Under the pieces are notes generated by a model. The model was not told the origin of the DNA. It ran no database searches and saw only the letters and a program-made list of their open reading frames with translations. Source: JAQVCM01 sp040403095 (GTDB taxonomy: Bacteria; Bacteroidota; Bacteroidia; Flavobacteriales_D; Crocinitomicaceae). Taken from it: a stretch of DNA of 64,000 bases. The stretch is from NCBI GenBank assembly GCA_040403095.1, contig JBBALI010000005.1:1-64000 (forward strand), in the 5' to 3' direction. A program made the translations under genes and the position numbers. Shown here piece after piece: positions 58,574 through 64,000 of this stretch (its first letter is position 1; every line of letters starts with the position of its first letter).

Positions 58574-60976
58574 TTACTCCTCCCCAAACAATCGATTCTT
58601 GTACTTATTATACAAAAACGAAATAACCAATAGCAACAATCCTAAGGAAATAAAAATCACCGTTTTGAAAATTGTATCGAGCTGCGCGATGTCGTAGAAG
58701 AACAATTTCACTAAAGTAATTCCAAACAATGCAAAAGCGCCAATGCGGAGATAGATTTTGTTTTTCCAAATTCCGAGCACAATCATGAAAAGGGAATAAA
58801 AGCCTGCAAAAATACTCAATGCCAATTTGTAGGCTTGATTTGAACCAAAAGTGTGCATCCAATTCACGATTTCAGCGCTGATGATCCAAACAATCACAGT
58901 GTGTAGAATGTACTCCGAAATGATTTTCATGGAATTCCATTTCATCTGATTTTTCACAAATTGGTGCATGATAAACATCGCAAACGCCACAATCGCATAA
59001 CCAATATACCTGATTCCAACCAAGCCAAAACCTCGGTAAAAGATCTGACTTTTGGCTGCGTAAATGTATTTCAAATGCATGGAATTCAATTCATACAATC
59101 CCAAAGTCAGGAAGAAGAATAAGGCAAAAATGAAGCCCATGAAAAAGATCATGTTGAACTCTTCCGAATTATTCGATTTTCTTTTAAAAAAGCCAAGTGC
59201 TGAAACAAAAATCAGCCCGTAAAAGATGCTTGAAACGATTTTCATCGATTTCAACACACTGTCCCCGCGTTCAACGAAATAATCGACTGACAAAGCTGAA
59301 CGGATTGACTGTTGGTATTTCACTACCCAAAAATGATTCAATTCTAGGTGAATTCCGAGATACAAAACAATCAACAAAAGGGTGAAAATCAAATTTTGAG
59401 TCAAATACAACATGCCTGGATTGCTGGCAAAAGGTGATTGAAATTTCGATAATTGCGACACTTTGTAGATAAACAATAACATCAATCCGTAGATGAGCGA
59501 AGTCAAGAAATTGATATTGAAGAAAAGATTAAAATCTTTGACATTGTGATAATATCCAGCATAGACATCCACCCAATTGATGACCAAACTAGCAAAGCCG
59601 AGCAACATCAACGGATAGGCGAAAAATTCATAAATACGACTCGCTTTCGTTCTTCCAATCCAAAACAACAAAGCTGCTTCGAATATCCACAAATAGGTAA
59701 TCCAACGACCATCTAACTCAATTGGCACATACAAAGTGAAATACGAAATTGCCAACCCGACTGACAAAGTGTGGAATTTTTTGTCTTCTGTTTTCAAGAA
59801 ATAAAGCAAAGCCCCAACTGCTAGATGAATCACGCCATTGAGCAAGGTAAACCAAGCTTTGTAATCATTTAATGATTCATGTCGCATCAAAATCGCGATT
59901 CCCAAACCGTAGAATAAAAACGAATTGAGTAACACCATCATCACGTTTAATTCATCAAATATTTCTTTCTTAACAAGCTTGTAGGCGAGGTTCGTCGCAT
60001 GGAAAATCAGGAAGAAAACCGTCACGAAAATCATCGCCAATTTGAAATGTTTGACATCATTGAAACCTGTTGCAAACCACAAAAGGAAGATGAACCAGGT
60101 CAAACCAAACGACACATAATACAATGATTTCCAGTTTCTAAAAAATGAAACCGCTAAAATTCCGATATTGATAATCGAAATGTAAGAAAAGAAAATACCT
60201 ACTCTCCCTGATCCATCGCTGAGCAAGAAAGGCACGGCGTAAGCACCGACCAAGCCAATGTGCGAAATGATAATCAGATTGTATTTGATGGAAGCGTAAA
60301 CCGTGGCCGCTGTAATGACCAACATCGCCACAAATGCGACCTGGACGGGAAACAGCTGATAAAAACTGTAAGCAAAAAAGGTAATAAAATAAAATATCGC
60401 CAACGAACCACTCAATAAAATCGCGCTGAATTGTTTGTATTTTGCTTTCAATTTCAGGGCAAAAAACAGCAATCCAGAAGCCATCACGTAGCCCAAAATA
60501 ATTCTCGTCAATGGACTGATTAATTTGTGGTCGATCGCATATTTTGCTCCAATTCCAACACCGATTACTGTGATAATAATCCCAATCACAGGAATTAAAT
60601 TCTGTCCAATGTATTTTTCCAAACTCGAATTCGAAGAAGAATTTGCGGTTTTGATTGGTTGAACTTTGGTTTGCGGTTTTGGAGTTTGAATCGTTGGTTT
60701 CGGTGTCTCAATAATCGGTTTGGGCACTTCAATGATAGGCGATTGTTCCGTTTCCGCCACTTGCGTTGGTTTTGATTCAGTCAATGGAATGATTGGTTTC
60801 ACCTCATCTTTCACCACCGAAATAGTTTCTTGAGCCGCAGTTTGCCCTTTGATCAGCGCAGCAAGTACTTCAATCTCCAACTCCAAGGCCTTGATGTCAT
60901 TTTCAAAATAAGATTGTCGTTGTTTTAAATTTTCCAATTTAAATTGCAACTGTTCTAATTGGTTTTGAGCATCCAT
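58574..60976 (-). CDS. DUF2339 multi-pass membrane protein
   Basis: The 800-residue product starts with a coiled coil (residues 1-50, LEQLQFKLENLKQRQSYFE), then a Pro/Thr/Lys-rich linker (60-110). The family opening SSLEKYIGQNLIPVIGIIITVIGVG follows, then about 20 membrane segments to the end. DUF2339 proteins are large inner-membrane proteins without a proven function. The start region and leader are partly duplicated 310 bases further upstream (see repeat). A TATATTTG box lies 42 bases before the ATG. It stands alone on the minus strand. Confidence 0.9.
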   Translation of the reverse strand: MDAQNQLEQLQFKLENLKQRQSYFENDIKALELEIEVLAALIKGQTAAQETISVVKDEVKPIIPLTESKPTQVAETEQSPIIEVPKPIIETPKPTIQTPKPQTKVQPIKTANSSSNSSLEKYIGQNLIPVIGIIITVIGVGIGAKYAIDHKLISPLTRIILGYVMASGLLFFALKLKAKYKQFSAILLSGSLAIFYFITFFAYSFYQLFPVQVAFVAMLVITAATVYASIKYNLIIISHIGLVGAYAVPFLLSDGSGRVGIFFSYISIINIGILAVSFFRNWKSLYYVSFGLTWFIFLLWFATGFNDVKHFKLAMIFVTVFFLIFHATNLAYKLVKKEIFDELNVMMVLLNSFLFYGLGIAILMRHESLNDYKAWFTLLNGVIHLAVGALLYFLKTEDKKFHTLSVGLAISYFTLYVPIELDGRWITYLWIFEAALLFWIGRTKASRIYEFFAYPLMLLGFASLVINWVDVYAGYYHNVKDFNLFFNINFLTSLIYGLMLLFIYKVSQLSKFQSPFASNPGMLYLTQNLIFTLLLIVLYLGIHLELNHFWVVKYQQSIRSALSVDYFVERGDSVLKSMKIVSSIFYGLIFVSALGFFKRKSNNSEEFNMIFFMGFIFALFFFLTLGLYELNSMHLKYIYAAKSQIFYRGFGLVGIRYIGYAIVAFAMFIMHQFVKNQMKWNSMKIISEYILHTVIVWIISAEIVNWMHTFGSNQAYKLALSIFAGFYSLFMIVLGIWKNKIYLRIGAFALFGITLVKLFFYDIAQLDTIFKTVIFISLGLLLLVISFLYNKYKNRLFGEE

Positions 60977-61055
60977 TTTACGCCGATTTTTGAATGAAAT
61001 TGAACTTCACTTTCAAACAAATATAAAAATATTATTGGTGAAATGGTGAATGGGT
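60960..61055 (-). repeat. Leader and first codons of the DUF2339 gene, copy 1
   Basis: This segment spans the first codons and about 80 bases of leader of the DUF2339 gene, including the TATATTTG box at 61018-61025. A close copy lies at 61270-61353, about 310 bases away. Confidence 0.7.
61018..61025 (-). promoter_or_regulatory. Candidate -7 box of the DUF2339 gene
   Basis: TATATTTG on the minus strand fits TAnnTTTG and lies 42 bases before the ATG at 60976. It is repeated at 61328-61335 in the duplicated leader. Confidence 0.5.
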
Positions 61056-61269
61056 GGATTGAAGAGTAAGTTAATTTTGATGTTGTGTGAAATGTTGGTT
61101 GTATATTTTAAAACCAAGTCATTATTTGAAAAAATAAATCATTCTAATCATTGATTTAAAACTAAAATAAAACCGAACGGGTATAATTTTATTTAATTTT
61201 GGTTAAATGCGCGTTTACAGGTATAAAAATTAGAGAAAATTGGAAATTAAATCTGATTTATGAACTAAC

Positions 61270-61353
61270 TGATTCTGAGCATTTATTTTAAGCCGTTTTT
61301 TGAATGAAACTGATCTTCAATTTCAAACAAATATAAAAATATAATTGGTGAAA
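61270..61353 (-). repeat. Duplicated leader of the DUF2339 gene, copy 2
   Basis: Closely matches 60960-61055 over about 84 bases, including a second TATATTTG box (61328-61335). The original ATG position has been replaced, so this copy cannot start the protein. It looks like a relic of a local duplication. Confidence 0.65.
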
Positions 61354-61580
61354 TGGCGAATGGATATCGTGACCTTTAGGCAACGTTTTTAAAAATTTGA
61401 ATTTTTGTACTAGTATTTTCATGAATATTTTTGTTTGGCCACTTGGCGATAAAGTTAATTTTAAAATTCAACCATCCACAGCTTCTACAAAACCGCCAAA
61501 TGAAAACATTTCATAAATTTTCCAGCAATGTGATTCCATTTTTTTGAAAAAAAAACTACCTTTAACCCAAACCGCAAGTC

Positions 61581-62228
61581 ATGATTCACAATTTGAGTAA
61601 CACGCAATCCATTTTTGGGACTTTTTTAGCAGAATTAAGAGACGTTCAAATTCAAAAAGATCCGATGCGATTCAGAAGAAATTTGGAACGTATGGCTGAA
61701 GTCATGGCGTATGAGATTTCCAAAACAATGGATTTCACCACGCAAAAAGTGACTACTCCTTTGGGAGAAGCGGACGCACATTTACTCAAATCTCAACCTG
61801 TTTTGGCGACCATTTTAAGAGCTGGTTTGCCGATGCACCAAGGTTTATTGAATTATTTCGACAAGGCGGAAAGCGCTTTTGTTTCGGCATATAGAAAACA
61901 TTCCACTGCGGAAGATTTCGAAATTCATGTGGAATACATGGCTTCGCCTTTGATTGACAACAAAACGGTCGTTATTTCTGATCCGATGTTGGCCACAGGA
62001 AGTTCGATGGTCATGGTTTACAAAGCTTTACTCAAACAAGGAAAACCTGCACATGTGTACATCGTTTCTGCCATAGCGGCTCCTGAAGCGTTGGATTATA
62101 TTCGCAAACATTTGCCTGAAACGGTTCACATTTATGTGGGCGCAATCGATACAGAATTAACCGCTCAATCATACATTGTCCCAGGTTTGGGCGATGCTGG
62201 CGATTTGGCTTACGGCGTAAAATGTTAA
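61581..62228 (+). CDS. upp: Uracil phosphoribosyltransferase
   Basis: The enzyme joins uracil and PRPP to give UMP and pyrophosphate in pyrimidine salvage in the cytoplasm. The 215-residue product has the normal length and the family motifs: ATILRAGLPMHQG (residues 75-87), the PRPP loop VVISDPMLATGSSM near residue 131, and the uracil-binding end GAIDTELTAQSYIVPGLGDAG near 190-212. The start is ATG at 61581. The next gene starts inside its last codons. Confidence 0.97.
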   Translation: MIHNLSNTQSIFGTFLAELRDVQIQKDPMRFRRNLERMAEVMAYEISKTMDFTTQKVTTPLGEADAHLLKSQPVLATILRAGLPMHQGLLNYFDKAESAFVSAYRKHSTAEDFEIHVEYMASPLIDNKTVVISDPMLATGSSMVMVYKALLKQGKPAHVYIVSAIAAPEALDYIRKHLPETVHIYVGAIDTELTAQSYIVPGLGDAGDLAYGVKC

Positions 62229-62701
62229 TTATGCAGTGGCATCTCTATTTTTCGCTTTTCAGTTTTTCCATGATCAAATTCATGTTCGCTCCTTTCGTGG
62301 GTCCGAATTTGAAATTAAGCTTCTTTGAAACTTATTTATCTTGCGTTGCTGGTGCATTTCTAGCAGCATTTATTTTCTATTTCTCCAGCGAATTTTTCTT
62401 AAAACGCGCACACCAATTGAGAAAAGAAAAAATCAGAAAAGCAATTGAAGCAGGTATCGAATTGAAATACAAAAAGAAATTCACTCGATTTAACAAGTTG
62501 ATTGTGATTTTAAAACGCAGATTTGGCATTTATGGCATTTCGATGTTTGCACCATTTATTCTTTCTGTGCCTTTGGGTTCAATCGTTACAGCCAAATTTT
62601 ATGGTAAAGAGAAAAAAACTTTTCCCTTGATTTTACTTGGCATTTGCACAACAGGATTAATTACAACTAGTTTGGCTTATTTCGCAAAATCACTTTTCTA
62701 A
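62222..62701 (+). CDS. Conserved small membrane protein
   Basis: The 159-residue product has three or four membrane segments (about 8-25, 35-58, 105-122, 135-157) separated by a lysine/arginine-rich cytoplasmic loop (KRAHQLRKEKIRKAIEAG). The last part, SVPLGSIVTAKFYGK, is reminiscent of small-multidrug-export or DedA-like proteins, but I cannot place it firmly. The ATG overlaps the last codons of upp; a second ATG at 62231 is a possible start. It lies between upp and the YjjG-type gene in one transcript direction. Function unknown. Confidence 0.62.
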   Translation: MLIMQWHLYFSLFSFSMIKFMFAPFVGPNLKLSFFETYLSCVAGAFLAAFIFYFSSEFFLKRAHQLRKEKIRKAIEAGIELKYKKKFTRFNKLIVILKRRFGIYGISMFAPFILSVPLGSIVTAKFYGKEKKTFPLILLGICTTGLITTSLAYFAKSLF

Positions 62702-62706
62702 ATTTC

Positions 62707-63417
62707 ATGTCTGCCAACAAACACCTTTTTTTTGATTTAGATCGAACACTTTGGGATTTTGAAAAAAACTCTAAGAAAGCACTTCAAATCCTTTTCAAAG
62801 ACTTGAAATTGGATGATAAGATCGAAAATTTCAATCACTTTCACCACACATACATGCGCATCAATGCGGAACTTTGGAAATTGTATGGTAAAGGAAAACT
62901 CAAAAAAGAAGAATTGCGCGATGCTCGTTTTATCGAAACATTGAAATACCACCAAATCCACGATGCCGAACTTGCAACCACTTTAAGCAATGGTTACATC
63001 GAAATTTCACCCAAGCAAACCAATTTATTTCCAGAAACATTGGAAACATTGGAAGAGTTGAAGCGAATGAAATACAACATGCACATCATCACCAATGGAT
63101 TTGAAGAAGTGCAATATATTAAGTTGGAACATTCTAAATTGGCGCCGTTCTTCGATGTCATTGTTTGTTCAGAAGCGGTTGGATTCAACAAACCAGATCC
63201 GCGCGTTTTCCAGTATGCGATGCAAAAAGCGCAAACAACTGCCAACGAAAGTTTCATGATTGGAGACGACCGCGAAGTGGACATTTTTGGCGCTATGCAA
63301 GTCGGCATGCAAGCGATTTTATTCGATCCTGAGAATCAATATTCCAAAACAAACGGTGAACCTAAAATTCAAAATTTAAATGAATTGCCTCTGTTGCTGG
63401 CGATGATTGGAAAGTAG
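62707..63417 (+). CDS. YjjG-family noncanonical pyrimidine nucleotidase (HAD)
   Basis: HAD phosphatases of the YjjG type dephosphorylate nucleoside monophosphates, including damaged pyrimidines, in the cytoplasm. The 236-residue product has the HAD motifs in order: FFDLDRTLWDF (nucleophile Asp and acid Asp, residues 9-19), IITNGFEEVQ (motif II), GFNKPDPRVFQ (motif III Lys) and MIGDDREVDIFGA (motif IV). The length is normal. The start is ATG, six bases after the preceding gene. Its position next to upp suits a pyrimidine role. Confidence 0.92.
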   Translation: MSANKHLFFDLDRTLWDFEKNSKKALQILFKDLKLDDKIENFNHFHHTYMRINAELWKLYGKGKLKKEELRDARFIETLKYHQIHDAELATTLSNGYIEISPKQTNLFPETLETLEELKRMKYNMHIITNGFEEVQYIKLEHSKLAPFFDVIVCSEAVGFNKPDPRVFQYAMQKAQTTANESFMIGDDREVDIFGAMQVGMQAILFDPENQYSKTNGEPKIQNLNELPLLLAMIGK

Positions 63418-63418
63418 A

Positions 63419-63964
63419 TCAATTTGCTTCTAGTTCCCAATCACATTTATAATAAGCTTCTTCGGTTAAAAATTCAGCAAACGGATAATGTAGAGCTGTA
63501 CTGGCATCTATGTCCCAAAAATCTTTCTCTCCTTTGATTTTTAGCTTTTTGCCTTTTTTGGCGTCTAAATATCCTCGTCCATGTGGCGGCATGTATGCTG
63601 ATTGAGGAATTGTAATTTTAAAATCAAGATACAAATCCTCATCGTCTAAATCTCCTGATATTTTGTGCGTTAAATCTACTGTTTTACCGCTATTCAATGT
63701 AAATAAGCTTTTAAACTCGTCAACAGAACCTTTCTCAAATTTAAAAGTTCCGTAGTCATACAAAACAGTATCCCACATAAACGTAGGTTCTTGGGCAGTA
63801 TTTAAAACCAAGTATTTCGAAATAGTCAACTTCTTCACTTTCCATGTTCCAGTTTTATAAAGTGTCTTATATGCTTTCACGTTATCGTCTGGAGTAAAAA
63901 CCGAACAAGACTTCAATCCAATGCCCAACGCCAGAATCAAAATTAAGTAGTAAGCTTTTTTCAT
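63419..63964 (-). CDS. Lipocalin-like lipoprotein
   Basis: From the ATG at 63962-63964 the product has about 181 residues; a TTG start lies two codons upstream. It has a lipoprotein signal peptide (MKKAYYLILILALGIGLKSC) and a beta-rich mature domain with the pattern TGTWKVKKLTIS near the start, GTFKFEKGSVDEF and DEDLYLDFKITIP, similar to Bacteroidota lipocalin-like proteins that test positive for GTW motifs. The stop is one base from the convergent YjjG gene end. Ligand unknown. Confidence 0.7.
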   Translation of the reverse strand: MKKAYYLILILALGIGLKSCSVFTPDDNVKAYKTLYKTGTWKVKKLTISKYLVLNTAQEPTFMWDTVLYDYGTFKFEKGSVDEFKSLFTLNSGKTVDLTHKISGDLDDEDLYLDFKITIPQSAYMPPHGRGYLDAKKGKKLKIKGEKDFWDIDASTALHYPFAEFLTEEAYYKCDWELEAN

Positions 63965-64000
63965 AATCAATTAGATTTAAAACAAATGTATGAAAATTTA

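Larger units (their letters stand above)
60977..61580. other. Intergenic region between DUF2339 and upp genes
   Basis: About 600 bases holding two copies of the DUF2339 leader (60960-61055, 61270-61353) and the promoter area of upp, where TACCTTTA occurs about 20 bases before the upp ATG. No additional gene is seen. Confidence 0.5.

Noticed and set aside
1..64000. CRISPR arrays, rRNA operons and complete insertion sequences
   Set aside because: No regularly spaced short repeats, rRNA signatures or DDE transposase genes were seen.

Overview
The window looks like a chromosomal segment of a Bacteroidota bacterium of the order Flavobacteriales, possibly close to Crocinitomicaceae (Fluviicola-like). 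The family placement is inference. The reasons are low G+C, almost no Shine-Dalgarno sequences, promoters with the Bacteroidota -7 box TAnnTTTG, type IX secretion (T9SS) sorting domains, PorP/SprF, CHU_C-type gliding-associated C-termini, DUF5777 and HYC_CC_PP family proteins. I saw no rRNA or tRNA gene and no CRISPR array.

Region 1 (1-15.5 kb) is accessory DNA. It opens with a truncated tyrosine recombinase and a primase-helicase-like ATPase (27-2046). Next comes a tandem array of five minus-strand cassettes (2352-9968). Each cassette has a short orphan RHS-core ORF with a different C-terminal tip, followed by a different small gene, probably its immunity protein. The five cassettes share a near-identical leader that contains TACCTTTG only a few bases from the start codon. 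Three of the four inter-cassette gaps hold a related hairpin terminator. The leftmost cassette is decayed, another carries a predicted JAMM (Tox-JAB-like) metalloprotease tip, and one immunity gene has a 20-base homopolymer in its coding region. Two small genes (10233-10791), a 1-kb repeat-containing intergenic stretch and an integrative-element module (winged-helix-like protein, excisionase-like HTH, unknown protein, tyrosine integrase; 11831-15266) follow.

Region 2 (15.6-35 kb) is mostly envelope and surface genes. It holds a T9SS type A protein, an S74 tail-fibre-like protein and a PKD/T9SS type B protein in one direction, then an operon of DUF5777 barrel, c-type haem lipoprotein, YceI and a membrane protein. 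After these come YbaB and 5-formyltetrahydrofolate cyclo-ligase (with a probable unlisted small membrane gene), a VWD-domain protein, a membrane glycosyltransferase, DUF6265, MmcQ/YjbR, DUF1573, a MopE-repeat T9SS protein, a LuxE-like ligase and a HEAT-repeat protein.

Region 3 (35-45 kb) carries an iron-type ABC substrate-binding lipoprotein, NifU, and a small lipoprotein with a thioredoxin-like membrane protein. A probable metal-handling cluster follows (HYC_CC_PP, TonB receptor, HMA protein), then a T9SS-associated group (OmpA lipoprotein, PorP/SprF, CHU_C protein).

Region 4 (45-64 kb) begins with a 2151-residue protein made of an N-terminal outer-membrane barrel and 19 Ig-like repeats, with a recent four-repeat block duplication. 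It continues with an M20 peptidase, a protease-like/propeller/surface-antigen-barrel fusion, an alkaline phosphatase superfamily protein, an acyltransferase, a DUF2339 protein whose leader is duplicated upstream, upp, a membrane protein, a YjjG-type nucleotidase and a lipoprotein.

The most interesting system is the orphan RHS toxin/immunity cassette array with its shared leaderless-type promoter.
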